Made by a program: the position numbers and the translations under genes. A DNA stretch of 19,549 nt from Acidobacteriaceae bacterium (GTDB taxonomy: Bacteria > Acidobacteriota > Terriglobia > Terriglobales > Acidobacteriaceae): assembly GCA_003165095.1 (NCBI GenBank), contig PLSH01000413.1, forward strand, positions 4,926 through 24,474, read 5' to 3'. Positions 8,908 through 16,923 of the stretch are shown one piece after another (position 1 is the first letter of the stretch; the number at the start of each line of letters is the position of its first letter). The notes under the pieces are model-generated. The model was not told the DNA's origin, did no database searches, and saw only the letters and a program-made list of their open reading frames with translations.

Positions 8908-8985
8908 TGGCAGATTTCTCAAAAATCGAACCCGCGCTGCTTCCGGATCTGAAGTCCGGTGGCCATTTTCGCGGGGATGACTACT
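8908..8985 (-). other. tRNA-like fragment (UCA-type anticodon arm, T-loop and CCA); not a confident tRNA
   Basis: In the spacer after the GWxTD stop, the minus strand shows a perfect 5-bp arm CCGGA-CTTCAGA-TCCGG (8959-8943). Its loop has the geometry of an anticodon loop reading TCA, as in selenocysteine tRNA. It is followed by GGTTCGA (8932-8926), like a T-loop, and by CCA (8910-8908) at nearly the expected distance. However, the T-stem would be mostly G-U, and neither the D-arm nor the acceptor stem pairs properly. The long variable arm of selC is also absent. It may be a decayed tRNA or chance. Confidence 0.2.
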
Positions 8986-10747
8986 ATTCCACGACAAAAG
9001 GCGCCGATTGCGCAATCACTTGTTTCTTGATTGCGTCATTTATTTTCACGGTCACCATGTATTTGCCGGGCGGGAGGCCGGCGATGGGCAACGATTTCTC
9101 CACCGTCAACTGATCGCTGTGGGCTCCCAAGTCCTTTGATTCCAATTCTTTCTGCAAAATCACCGTACCGGTCGCCGAGTCTGTGATCTGGTAGGTCACG
9201 GTAGCGGAATTGCTCTTGGTAGTGTCGTCGATGCCCAGGTTGTACACCTGCATCCAGAAATTCAAGTCCTGGCTGCGATGGAAACTGACGGGGGTTGCCG
9301 CGTTGGCGCTGACGCGGGGACGGATGAAGGTGTTGGCAATCACGAAGCTTCCTTCGCCGATTTCCCGCGATGAAACCTGGTTCATCACGTCAGCCAGGAT
9401 CAGCGACGAGGTGCCCAGCTTTTCATCGTCGTAACCCGGAACGTTAATCCCCTGCGCGTAAATCCCCACATGGTCTGGGTTGTTCACGTCCTTGATGGCG
9501 ATATCCAGGCGGTAGAGGCCCGGCTGGAGAGGCAAGGCCTTCCAATAGAGCGACCTGCGATCGAGAGTTTTTTCCAGCAACTCGGCGGGCTGGTCGATTT
9601 CGACGGTCTCTTCGAAGGTCTGCACCGTCTTGTGCATGATGGTGGTGACCTTTCCGAAAATGTTCACTTCTCCCTTGGAAACGCCATCTTTGGTCACAAA
9701 CGTGATGTCCCGGTTCTTGATTTGAAGAGTGATGGGAACCAGGTCGGTGCTGTCGGTGACTCTTACGTAATCGGTCCGCACGTCGAAGGGAAAGACCGGC
9801 CCGGTTAGAAGCTTGTGCGAAGAAGAGAATTGATCAAGAGCTGTTTCCAGATCCTTGAACTTGATCGGAGGCGGAGCGAAGAGCTTGGCCGCCAGCTCGA
9901 TGCGGTCGAATTCCTTGCTTTGCTGCTGGGTGGCATTCGGGCCGCCGCCAAGATTTTCGATGCCGTTGCCCTTGAAGCGGTCGGTCTTGTCCTGATGGTT
10001 CGTCTGCTCATAATCGGTAAGGCCGGCGCCGGGAACGTTGAGCAGTGCATCCTTCTCGCTGCGGTTGATCGTAAAGTGATAGTCGCCGCACTGGCAGGTG
10101 TCGACAAACTCGAGATCGATGTTCTCGCCGATGCCTTCAAGGTAGCGATAGTGCCAGGTCTCGAAGGGAAATGTGGAGGTGGTGCCCCCGCCTTCTTCGG
10201 GAGTCCGTTCATAGAGGCCGCCGGAGGGATGGGCTTCAATGTCGTCAGCTGGCCCGAAAGCGATGTAGATGTGCCCGCGGTCGGTCTTCCATCCCGGCTT
10301 GCCGGCCGCAAAATGCTCGTTGGCGTAGGCGATGCGCCGGTAATGCTCTTCCCGGTACTCGTTCTCTGGAGAATCCGGGTTGGGGTTCCGGCGCTGCCAG
10401 AAAGCCTCAATAAAGGCGTCGCGCTCTTCGTCGTTGCTCAGGGTCAGGAAGGCTTTCTTTTCGTCTTCGGAGATAATATAGGGCACTTCTTCGTTCAGCC
10501 AGGTCCTGTAAGTTCCCTTCAACTCCTGCCGCAGCGCCTTCTGTGATTCATAGCGCTCCTTGGCAGAGCGTTGGCGCTTGAGCGGGTCCACTCCCTGGTC
10601 CTGGCCGGGATCGGCTGCCGGCTGGGCCTGTTGTTGCCCGGGAGCCGGCGCGGAAGCTGCCTGCTGGGCCAGAAGAGCGGTTGCGGGCACCGAAACCAGG
10701 CCGCAACCGAGAACGGACACGAGAAATCGACGACTAATGAACTTCAT
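8984..10747 (-). CDS. GWxTD-domain secreted protein
   Basis: This 587-aa protein begins with a signal peptide (MKFISRRFLVSVLGCGLVSV...ALLAQQ). A low-complexity Ala/Pro/Gln stretch follows (28-52), then a charged helical segment. The diagnostic motif is GWKTDRGHIYIAFGP at 152-166, which defines the GWxTD domain. Before it come FWQRRNPNPDSPENEYREEHYRR and after it ETWHYRYLEGIGENIDLEF, both usual for this family. The C-terminal half (about 310-587) is beta-rich, with several Ig-like sandwiches and a closing LPPGKYMVTVKI segment. Family knowledge: GWxTD proteins are abundant in acidobacteria and Bacteroidetes relatives and have no established biochemical role. The start is supported by a sigma70-like promoter about 27 bp upstream of the ATG and by AGGAG near the ATG. 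It is transcribed towards the beta-barrel gene and divergently from the macA-like gene. Confidence 0.88.
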   Translation of the reverse strand: MKFISRRFLVSVLGCGLVSVPATALLAQQAASAPAPGQQQAQPAADPGQDQGVDPLKRQRSAKERYESQKALRQELKGTYRTWLNEEVPYIISEDEKKAFLTLSNDEERDAFIEAFWQRRNPNPDSPENEYREEHYRRIAYANEHFAAGKPGWKTDRGHIYIAFGPADDIEAHPSGGLYERTPEEGGGTTSTFPFETWHYRYLEGIGENIDLEFVDTCQCGDYHFTINRSEKDALLNVPGAGLTDYEQTNHQDKTDRFKGNGIENLGGGPNATQQQSKEFDRIELAAKLFAPPPIKFKDLETALDQFSSSHKLLTGPVFPFDVRTDYVRVTDSTDLVPITLQIKNRDITFVTKDGVSKGEVNIFGKVTTIMHKTVQTFEETVEIDQPAELLEKTLDRRSLYWKALPLQPGLYRLDIAIKDVNNPDHVGIYAQGINVPGYDDEKLGTSSLILADVMNQVSSREIGEGSFVIANTFIRPRVSANAATPVSFHRSQDLNFWMQVYNLGIDDTTKSNSATVTYQITDSATGTVILQKELESKDLGAHSDQLTVEKSLPIAGLPPGKYMVTVKINDAIKKQVIAQSAPFVVE

Positions 10748-10773
10748 TGCCTTGAGAACTCCTGCGAACCTTC

Positions 10774-10802
10774 ATTCTACGGGTCCCGGAAGGGCTGGGC
10801 AA
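10774..10802 (-). promoter_or_regulatory. Sigma70-type promoter of the GWxTD gene
   Basis: On the minus strand TTGCCC (10802-10797) and TAGAAT (10779-10774) are separated by exactly 17 bp. TAGAAT matches five of six positions of the -10 consensus and TTGCCC four of six of the -35. Transcription would begin near 10767, giving a leader of about 20 bases before the ATG at 10747. Confidence 0.55.
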
Positions 10803-11200
10803 GGCTCGATACGCAGTTGATTGCCCGTTTGACGCGCAAACATCGGCAATGTAACCGGTGAAACGGCAGCGGAGACGTTAGAATCGTAATCAGGGGAAGA
10901 GGCTCGCCAAGGTTTTCCGCCTCACTTGCGGCAAACGCAATGGAGCGCAAGGCGATTCCTTTCTTAAGGAAAGAGCCGTTCAGCCGCCTGGTTTCTGCAA
11001 CAACGCAAGGTGAGAACCCGTGGCCGGCTGGTTGCCAAGCCGAACAGGAACCGCCTCTATTACTGCGATGGACCAATCTGCGGGGTATTTCCGGCCGCGG
11101 CATTTCGCCCCCGGCCGCAGGTGGCAAATTAGGAACCCCTGGAACTGTTTGGGCCGGGGTTGCGTAAACTGAACTGAAGAAACCGGAATAAGAAGCCATC
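10803..11200. other. Divergent intergenic region between the GWxTD and macA-like genes
   Basis: About 400 bp with no supported gene. It should contain the promoter of the plus-strand efflux genes, but no convincing -35/-10 pair is visible close to 11201. TAAACT at about 11164 is a possible -10 without a well-spaced -35. A small dyad, TTCCTT-TCTT-AAGGAA (10956-10971), is present. The minus-strand open frame 10777-11202 lacks a ribosome binding site and recognisable protein features. Confidence 0.5.
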
Positions 11201-12589
11201 ATGAAAAAAATCCTACTGATTATTCTTGCCGTGCTGGTGACCGCTGGACTTGTGATTGCGATGGTCTACAAGCAGCAGGCCGGCTACACCAAGGTACTGA
11301 CCGGCAAAATCGTGCGCCTGGACCTCTCCACGGTCGTAAACGGAACCGGTCAGATCAAGCCCAAAACGTATGTCAACGTGGGAGCTACGGCAATGGGCCG
11401 GGTGACACACCTCTACGTGAAGGAAGGCGACCGGGTGACCAGGGGCGAGACGGTGGCCACCATTGAGAACGTGCAGCAGGAAGCATCGGTGAGCGGCCAG
11501 GAAGCCACTATTGCCGCCGCCAAGACTGACATTCTTTCCAATGTTGCCGCGGAAAAGACCGCGGATGCCAACGTGGAGCACGCCAAGGCCGACCTCGAGC
11601 AGAAGAAGCTTGACTGGGACCGGGCCCAGGCGCTCTACAAAGACGGCATCATGGCCAAGCAGGACTTTGACGCCAAGAAGGCGGCCTACGACCTGGATGT
11701 AGCTTCGCTCGACCAGGCAGTGGCCGGCCTGAATCAGGCCAAGGCCAACACGGACTCCGCCAAAGGCCACCTGCAAACCCAGGTTGCCACGCTGCGCGCC
11801 AATCAGGACCTGCTCAACCGCACCATCGCCATGGCTCCGTTTGACGGCATTGTGACCAACGAACCGGTCCGCGAGGGTGAAACCGTGGTGGAAGGCATCC
11901 AAAACACTGAAGGTTCCACTCTCATGACCCTGGCGGACATGAGCGTGGTGACCGCGGAAGTGAAGGTGGATGAGACCGACATCATGAACGTGAAGATGGA
12001 CCAGCCCGCGGACGTAACTGTGGACGCGCTGCCCGGCCAGGTGTTCAAAGGCACCGTCACGCTGGTCGGCGACCAGGCGCTGCTGCGCTCCACGGGCATC
12101 GCAACTTCGCAATCCACAACCGGCACCGAAGAGGCCAAGGACTTCAAGGTGGTGGTCACGCTGCTGGCGCCGACAAGCGAACTGCGGCCGGGACTTTCCT
12201 GCACCGCAAAAATCACCACGGCGCACAAGCCCAGCGTGCTGTCTCTGCCCATCCAGGCGTTGACCATGCACGATCCGGCCAGCGATTCGACGAAGAACAA
12301 GGGCGCCGTTCAGGCAGCCTCCGCCACGTCGGGCGACAACGCGAAATCCAACGAGGTGCAGGGCGTCTTCGTGGTGGAAAAGGATGCCAAAGGCAGCCTG
12401 CGCGCAAGGTTTGTTCCAGTCACAACGGGGATCACGGGCGCCACAGATATCGAGGTGCTGTCCGGCCTCAGCGAGGGCCAGGAGATCGTCACCGGCCCGT
12501 ACAAGACGCTGCGGGGTTTGAAGGGCGGCTCGCTCTTGAAGCGGGATACGGCCAAACCGATCGTTCTCACTACGAGCAGCAGTTCCTAG
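11201..12589 (+). CDS. MacA/HlyD-type efflux periplasmic adaptor subunit
   Basis: This 462-aa membrane fusion protein has an N-terminal membrane anchor (residues 4-22, ILLIILAVLVTAGLVIAMV). A first half biotinyl-lipoyl domain follows at about 45-95 (VNVGATAMGRVTHLYVKEGDRVTRGETVATI). A long alpha-helical coiled-coil hairpin spans about 95-205, rich in Ala, Lys, Asp and Gln. The second lipoyl half is MAPFDGIVTNEPVREGETVVEG (211-232), and beta-barrel and membrane-proximal domains run to the end. It would link an inner-membrane ABC exporter to an outer-membrane channel. A polar insert at about 357-387 (Ser/Thr/Lys/Ala rich) sits in the membrane-proximal part. It is 64 bp upstream of the ABC ATPase and surely co-transcribed. 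The assignment as a MacA-like adaptor is firm; the exported substrate is unknown. Confidence 0.9.
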   Translation: MKKILLIILAVLVTAGLVIAMVYKQQAGYTKVLTGKIVRLDLSTVVNGTGQIKPKTYVNVGATAMGRVTHLYVKEGDRVTRGETVATIENVQQEASVSGQEATIAAAKTDILSNVAAEKTADANVEHAKADLEQKKLDWDRAQALYKDGIMAKQDFDAKKAAYDLDVASLDQAVAGLNQAKANTDSAKGHLQTQVATLRANQDLLNRTIAMAPFDGIVTNEPVREGETVVEGIQNTEGSTLMTLADMSVVTAEVKVDETDIMNVKMDQPADVTVDALPGQVFKGTVTLVGDQALLRSTGIATSQSTTGTEEAKDFKVVVTLLAPTSELRPGLSCTAKITTAHKPSVLSLPIQALTMHDPASDSTKNKGAVQAASATSGDNAKSNEVQGVFVVEKDAKGSLRARFVPVTTGITGATDIEVLSGLSEGQEIVTGPYKTLRGLKGGSLLKRDTAKPIVLTTSSSS

Positions 12590-12653
12590 CCCCGGCACAG
12601 CAGAAAAATCAGTACGGTGGTAAGCAACAATCATCGAGAAGGTTGAGATTCGG

Positions 12654-13406
12654 ATGGCTCTGAACAGCACGACGACCGAGAACCTTGCACCAGGCGCGGC
12701 TCCTCAGCCCGGCGACATGATCGTGGTGGAGGATCTGTGGCGAACCTACGACATGGGCTCGGAACAGCAGGTGCAGGCGCTGCGCGGCGTTTCGCTGCGC
12801 ATCCGGCACAACGAATACGTGGCCATCATGGGGCCGTCGGGGTCGGGCAAGTCGACGCTGATGAACCTGATCGGCTGCCTCGATACGCCGTCCCGGGGCC
12901 GTTACTGGCTGAACGGTCAATTGGTAAGCGATCTTGACGACGATCAGTTGGCGCGCATCCGCAACAAGGAAATCGGATTCGTGTTTCAGACCTTCAACCT
13001 GCTGGCCAGGGCCACATCGCTGCACAATGTGGAACTGCCGCTGATTTACAACGGCACCCCCGCCGCGGCGCGGCTCGAGCGCGCCAAAGAATCGCTGGCC
13101 AACGTGGGGCTCGAATCGCGCATGATGCACAAGCCGAATGAGCTCTCCGGCGGGCAGCGCCAGCGCGTGGCCATTGCCCGCGCCCTGGTCAACCATCCAT
13201 CGATCATTCTGGCCGACGAGCCCACCGGCAATCTGGACTCCAAGACCGGCCTCGAAATCATGGCGCTCTTTGATCAGCTCCACGCCGGCGGCAACACCAT
13301 CGTGCTGGTGACCCACGAGCCGGAGATCGCGGAGTTTGCCCATCGCGTAGTCCACATCCGCGACGGCGAGATTTTTTCCGACGAGCCCTCCAAGCGGTTC
13401 CGCTGA
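12654..13406 (+). CDS. ABC transporter ATP-binding protein (MacB/LolD type)
   Basis: This 250-aa nucleotide-binding subunit has all motifs intact. Walker A is GPSGSGKST (60-68) and the Q-loop is FQTFNLL (Gln112). The signature is LSGGQRQR (164-171), Walker B is [12 protein letters not shown] (184-195) and the H-loop is His221 in VTHE. The NLD after Walker B and the FQ.FNLL sequence are typical of the MacB/LolD/FtsE group that works with FtsX-like permeases. The first 21 residues are a low-complexity extension; Met22 at 12717 would be a shorter start but lacks a ribosome binding site. It follows the adaptor gene on the same strand. No permease follows: the next gene is convergent and only 28 bp away. 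The membrane subunit must therefore be elsewhere, or the pair is incomplete. Confidence 0.93.
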   Translation: MALNSTTTENLAPGAAPQPGDMIVVEDLWRTYDMGSEQQVQALRGVSLRIRHNEYVAIMGPSGSGKSTLMNLIGCLDTPSRGRYWLNGQLVSDLDDDQLARIRNKEIGFVFQTFNLLARATSLHNVELPLIYNGTPAAARLERAKESLANVGLESRMMHKPNELSGGQRQRVAIARALVNHPSIILADEPTGNLDSKTGLEIMALFDQLHAGGNTIVLVTHEPEIAEFAHRVVHIRDGEIFSDEPSKRFR

Positions 13407-13434
13407 TACCGCCCCCGATCGCCTCGCAAAGCCC

Positions 13435-14706
13435 TCAGGCAAACTGCGCCAGGTTCATGCCCAGCTTGTAGGTCTCCCCGTGGGTGAGCAGATCGTTCCA
13501 CGTAACTTCACGGCGCCGGTAGCCGGCCATGCGGCCCAGCATGCAGCTCAGCGCGGTCTCAACACCGGCGGCAATCTGATTGTGCGCCGGACCGGAGACG
13601 ATGCTGGAGATAAACGCGCGCTCCTTCTCGCGGTCGGCAAAAGCCAGGTTGTCCTCGAATCCGCCGTTGGCCGCAAAGCCGGCCGATCCGGCTGCGGTGC
13701 TCAGCGAGTCCTGCCAGGCCCACGGCTGCGCCCCCACAATCCGCACCGGGCCGGCATAAGGAACGGTGGCGGCGCCGTCTGCACCGAACAGACGCAGCCC
13801 CGCGTCGAATAGGCCGTAGTTGCCGAATTGCGTGGAGGAGAACGAGACGCGAACATCTCCCGGATAGGTGAAGTCCACCTGGTAATTGTCCCAGCAATTG
13901 CCCGCGTGCGTCAGGATATTGCGGCCGCCGGTGGCTGTGGCCTGCAGCGGATGTGCGCCCAGCAGCCAGTTGCAGAGATCGATGATGTGAATGTTCTGCT
14001 CCACGAGGATGTCGCCGGAGAGCGCACGGTCCCATAGCCAGTTGCGCAGGCGGCGCTCATCGGCAGATGCGCTGGGCACAACTTTCTCCGTCGACGCGGG
14101 AGCGAAGTAATAGGCGGTGATGGAAGCCATCTTGCCCAGGGCGCCAGCCTGGATCTTCGCCGCAATCGCGGCAATGGGCGGGGCGCTGCGGCATTGAAAG
14201 CCGACGTCCACACTTTGCGCGGATTGGACGCGGCCGGCAATCTCCAGCGCCTGCCGCGCCTGTGACCGATCGATGCCGACAGGCTTTTCGCAGTAGACGT
14301 GTTTGCCCGCGTCCACGGCGGCTTCCAGATGCTCGACGTGAAAAAACGGAGGTGTGGAGATTTGAATCAAATCCACGCCGGGCGAGCTGGCCAGTTGCCG
14401 ATAAGCATCCGGGCCGTGAAACAACAGATTGCGGTCGACCGGGGAGCGTCCCAAGCCGGCATTCAGCGCGTCGAAATGAGCGCGGCCGGCCTCCAGTTGA
14501 TCGCGGAACAGGTCCCCAAGCGCCACCACTTGCGTGGTAGTGTTCTGCGCGAACGAAGTGGCCACGTGAGTGCCGCGCGAGCCGCAGCCCAGCAGGCCCA
14601 GGCGCACGGCGGAGTTGGCCTGGTAGGCTAACGCCGTGCCCGGCTTCAGAATAAGCAACCCGGACGCGGCTCCGGCAGCGGTGCGAATGAAATCTCTGCG
14701 ATTCAT
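13435..14706 (-). CDS. Tat-exported Gfo/Idh/MocA-family oxidoreductase
   Basis: This 423-aa protein starts at ATG 14706, preceded by GGAGGA. The frame extends to 14817, but the strong Tat signal MNRRDFIRTAAGAASGLLIL begins here. The Rossmann motif GLLGCGSRG is at 37-45, the family catalytic motif YCEKPVG at 138-144, and EQNIHIIDLCNW at 236-247 supplies the usual His/Asp pair of the substrate site. The family uses tightly bound or free NAD(P) to oxidise or reduce sugar rings and inositols. Export by Tat fits a folded protein carrying its cofactor, as known for glucose-fructose oxidoreductase. It lies 49 bp downstream of the Tat-exported TIM-barrel isomerase and is co-transcribed with it. The GGHGG-type signature I associate with GH109 was not seen. 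Substrate unknown. Confidence 0.9.
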   Translation of the reverse strand: MNRRDFIRTAAGAASGLLILKPGTALAYQANSAVRLGLLGCGSRGTHVATSFAQNTTTQVVALGDLFRDQLEAGRAHFDALNAGLGRSPVDRNLLFHGPDAYRQLASSPGVDLIQISTPPFFHVEHLEAAVDAGKHVYCEKPVGIDRSQARQALEIAGRVQSAQSVDVGFQCRSAPPIAAIAAKIQAGALGKMASITAYYFAPASTEKVVPSASADERRLRNWLWDRALSGDILVEQNIHIIDLCNWLLGAHPLQATATGGRNILTHAGNCWDNYQVDFTYPGDVRVSFSSTQFGNYGLFDAGLRLFGADGAATVPYAGPVRIVGAQPWAWQDSLSTAAGSAGFAANGGFEDNLAFADREKERAFISSIVSGPAHNQIAAGVETALSCMLGRMAGYRRREVTWNDLLTHGETYKLGMNLAQFA

Positions 14707-14755
14707 GGGTATCTGTCCTCCGGGCGGCTGACTCCTGTTGATAGCCTGGTGGCAA

Positions 14756-15721
14756 TCAGGCCAGAACCTCGCGCAGGATGCGATCGAGATAAACCTTCTC
14801 CTGGCGCACATCCTCAATCTGCTGGGGGCCCGAGGTTTCGCGCTCGATGGTCACGGCGCCCGCGTAGCCGATGCGATGCAGCTTGCTGAAGACCTGCCTG
14901 AAGTCCACCAGCCCGGTCCCAATTAGAACCTCCTCGCCGAGCAGGTCGGGGTTGGTGGGCCAGCGGCCGTCCTTGGCATGGATGCTGCGGACGTGGGGTC
15001 CGAGAATGTCGACCGCATCGACAGGATTTGCTTTCCCGTAAAGAATCAGGTTCGCGGTGTCGAGGCCAACAGCCAGATTCGGCAGGTCCACGTCGCGGAT
15101 CATGCGCGACATGGTGGTGGGAGTCTCCTGCCCGGTCTCCATCAGGAAATGCTGCCCGTTTTTCTGGCAATGCCGGGCCACCGCGCCGATGGCTTCAACG
15201 GCCTGCGGATAAAGAGGATCGGCAGGATTTTCCGGAATAAATCCGCAATGGGTTTGCACCTGGTTGATGCCCATCAGGCGGGCAAAATCCGAGACCTGCC
15301 GCAGCGCATCGATGCGCGCGGCTCGTGTGGCTGGCGGAACAAGGCCGATTGTGGATGGGCCGCGCAGGAAGTTCCAGACCAACGGCGGCGGCCCCACCAC
15401 CTCGACCGTGGTTGCGACCAGTTGGTACTTATCGAGCAGATCGCGAATCTGGCTGGCCAGGCTGGGCGTGAAATGACCGATATAGCCGTCAAGCGAAAAA
15501 AAGCAATTGGAAAAACCCAGATCGTGGACCAGTCGAATGCGCTCTTCGGCAGCTCCAAATAGGTCAATCTTAAGCCCCAGTTCCATCGGCGCTGGTAACG
15601 GCGCCCCGGGATTCGTGTTCTGAACCGGCTCCAGGCGTGGATCGGCGTGTACTGCGGCAGGCGGCAAGCCTGTGGCCAGGACGGCGGCAGACGCCAGCCC
15701 GAAAAACTCTCTGCGATGCAT
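14756..15721 (-). CDS. Tat-exported sugar phosphate isomerase/epimerase-like TIM-barrel protein
   Basis: This is a 321-aa protein of the xylose isomerase-like/AP endonuclease 2 superfamily. ATG 15721 is chosen because a twin-arginine signal starts there (MHRREFFGLASAAVLATGLPP); the frame extends to 15829 but that extension has no recognisable features. Probable metal ligands are Glu195 (HFLMETGQE), Asp221 (VGLDTANL), His248 (RSIHAKDG) and Glu293 (TIERE), a complete set for the superfamily. Loss of the phosphate-pool context by export suggests the substrate is an unphosphorylated sugar or glycoside. It is the first gene of a two-gene unit with the Gfo/Idh/MocA oxidoreductase. Possible roles are a keto-sugar isomerase/epimerase or a 3-keto-glycoside-processing subunit; neither can be fixed from sequence. 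Confidence 0.87.
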   Translation of the reverse strand: MHRREFFGLASAAVLATGLPPAAVHADPRLEPVQNTNPGAPLPAPMELGLKIDLFGAAEERIRLVHDLGFSNCFFSLDGYIGHFTPSLASQIRDLLDKYQLVATTVEVVGPPPLVWNFLRGPSTIGLVPPATRAARIDALRQVSDFARLMGINQVQTHCGFIPENPADPLYPQAVEAIGAVARHCQKNGQHFLMETGQETPTTMSRMIRDVDLPNLAVGLDTANLILYGKANPVDAVDILGPHVRSIHAKDGRWPTNPDLLGEEVLIGTGLVDFRQVFSKLHRIGYAGAVTIERETSGPQQIEDVRQEKVYLDRILREVLA

Positions 15722-16436
15722 AAAATACCCCGACTGATTGTCTGACCGGGCAGCAGCGTTTGGCAAATTGGAGTCCGCCCGCTTGTATATCGAATTGCTG
15801 AACATGATTCGCCGGGCATTGGCAGGCACGCTTTACCGAAGAGCTACAAATATACGGAACATTCATCTGGAGCGTCTTGACAAGCAGCGGGAACAAGCAC
15901 AGTATCACAGCAGAAAGACTGAAAATAAAGAGACGCGTGCGACCTGATTGAACGCACGCCACAGAGCATCTGGACTTGGTTCTTACCCCGTTTCGACCGG
16001 CGCGCATGCGCAGTTTGACCACAGCCAATCGGATCCGGCGGTGTGAAGCATCCCAAAGGTAGTCGCCACGCATCTGATCCTTTCGATCGCATGGCAATTC
16101 AGTCTGGGGCAGCAAGACATCGCATCCTGACTCGCGACGCACCACACAGTAACCGGTGACGTTGCTTCATTTCGGAAAGATTTGACCGCCTGATTCAGTG
16201 ACCAGACAGGGCAGGCTCTCGCTAGCCACCTCCAGCCGCAAGGCATGGGCACGTGCGGATTTGTCTCTCCCGGCAGATGTCTGCCAGGCAGGAATGTTCC
16301 TCGATCGGCGATCCGATCTGCCGGTTTCAACAGTTTCGGTCCAGCGCGCTCCGCTGCTTTCGGCCATGCGGGCAGATAACGTGCTTTTTCTGGCTTCGTT
16401 CATCCATTTCATCGAGCGTGGTTATGGAGGTAATTC
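15722..16436. other. Long gene-poor spacer
   Basis: About 715 bp between the divergent isomerase gene and the small plus-strand gene. Short open frames exist on both strands (for example minus 15983-16330 and plus 15738-15947), but none has a ribosome binding site or recognisable protein character. It must hold promoters for both directions; no strong consensus pair was identified. The only distinct structure is the dyad cluster at 16272-16318. Confidence 0.5.
16272..16318. repeat. Cluster of three adjacent inverted repeats
   Basis: Three perfect dyads lie within 47 bp: GGCAGA-TG-TCTGCC (16272-16285), AGGAA-TG-TTCCT (16290-16301) and GATCGG-CGAT-CCGATC (16303-16318). The first two share a TG centre. 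The cluster is about 120 bp upstream of the small gene at 16437. It could be a multi-site operator or a structured leader RNA. Confidence 0.4.
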
Positions 16437-16829
16437 ATGGTGGTCAAATCACAGTGCAGCGGACACCGGATTATCGGGCTCTATATCGGCGTGAATAATG
16501 TACGGCGCTATTTTCCCCGGAGCATGGCGGCGATCGATTTGCATCTGGATCACCTGCAGATTCAATGCCGGCTCGCACCGCATTTCTGGAACGGGCAACC
16601 TGAAATCCGCGACTCGAGGCTGTGCGAGTGGCTGGAGTCGAAGCAGTTGCAGGGAAGGGGATGCCGGACCGCGATGCTGATGGCGATGGTTCCAGTCGGC
16701 GAAAACTCCTTCATGCTCGGGCCGGCGGCTCGCAATGAACATTCGCGCATGCGCAGGGCCGCCGGAGTGTCGAGCGCAAATGACTTTGGCGCCGAGATTC
16801 CGCTCGAGGACTCGATGCAACCGAATTGA
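16437..16829 (+). CDS. Small protein of unknown function (130 aa)
   Basis: A GGAGG ribosome binding site with six-base spacing (TATGGAGGTAATTCATG) strongly supports this start. The protein has no signal peptide or membrane segment. A compact N-terminal part, HRIIGLYIGVNNVRRYFP (10-27), is followed by AAIDLHLDHLQIQCRLAPHFWNGQPEIRDSRLCEWLESKQL (about 31-71), which looks like a folded alpha/beta core. MVPVGENSFMLGP follows, then a polar, Arg/Ser-rich tail from about residue 98. The HFWNGQPEIRD and LCEWLE patterns look constrained rather than random. I do not recognise a named family. It lies 94 bp upstream of the AbiEi-like gene on the same strand, and the two may be co-transcribed. No function can be assigned. 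Confidence 0.75.
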   Translation: MVVKSQCSGHRIIGLYIGVNNVRRYFPRSMAAIDLHLDHLQIQCRLAPHFWNGQPEIRDSRLCEWLESKQLQGRGCRTAMLMAMVPVGENSFMLGPAARNEHSRMRRAAGVSSANDFGAEIPLEDSMQPN

Positions 16830-16923
16830 CCGGCGGAATGGATGTGCGCTTCCGCGGCGAAGCGGAGCGCCCTTCAGGCCGAAACAGAACTGCTTCCACC
16901 AACAATGCCCGGATCGGGCGGAA

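Noticed and set aside
10956..10971. Dyad TTCCTT-TCTT-AAGGAA in the divergent spacer
   Set aside because: A single short hairpin with alternative pairings, far from either start and without a T run; no basis for a terminator or operator call.
10777..11202. A 141-codon minus-strand frame in the divergent spacer
   Set aside because: No ribosome binding site, no domain-like sequence, and it runs across the GWxTD promoter region and up to the macA-like start.
11213..12670. A 485-codon open frame on the minus strand opposite the MacA-like gene
   Set aside because: The His/Gly/Leu-rich translation has no family resemblance, and the opposite strand encodes a complete membrane fusion protein.
15983..16330. 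Short minus-strand open frames (also 15844-16092) in the long spacer
   Set aside because: Cys/Arg/Ser-rich translations without a ribosome binding site or recognisable pattern.
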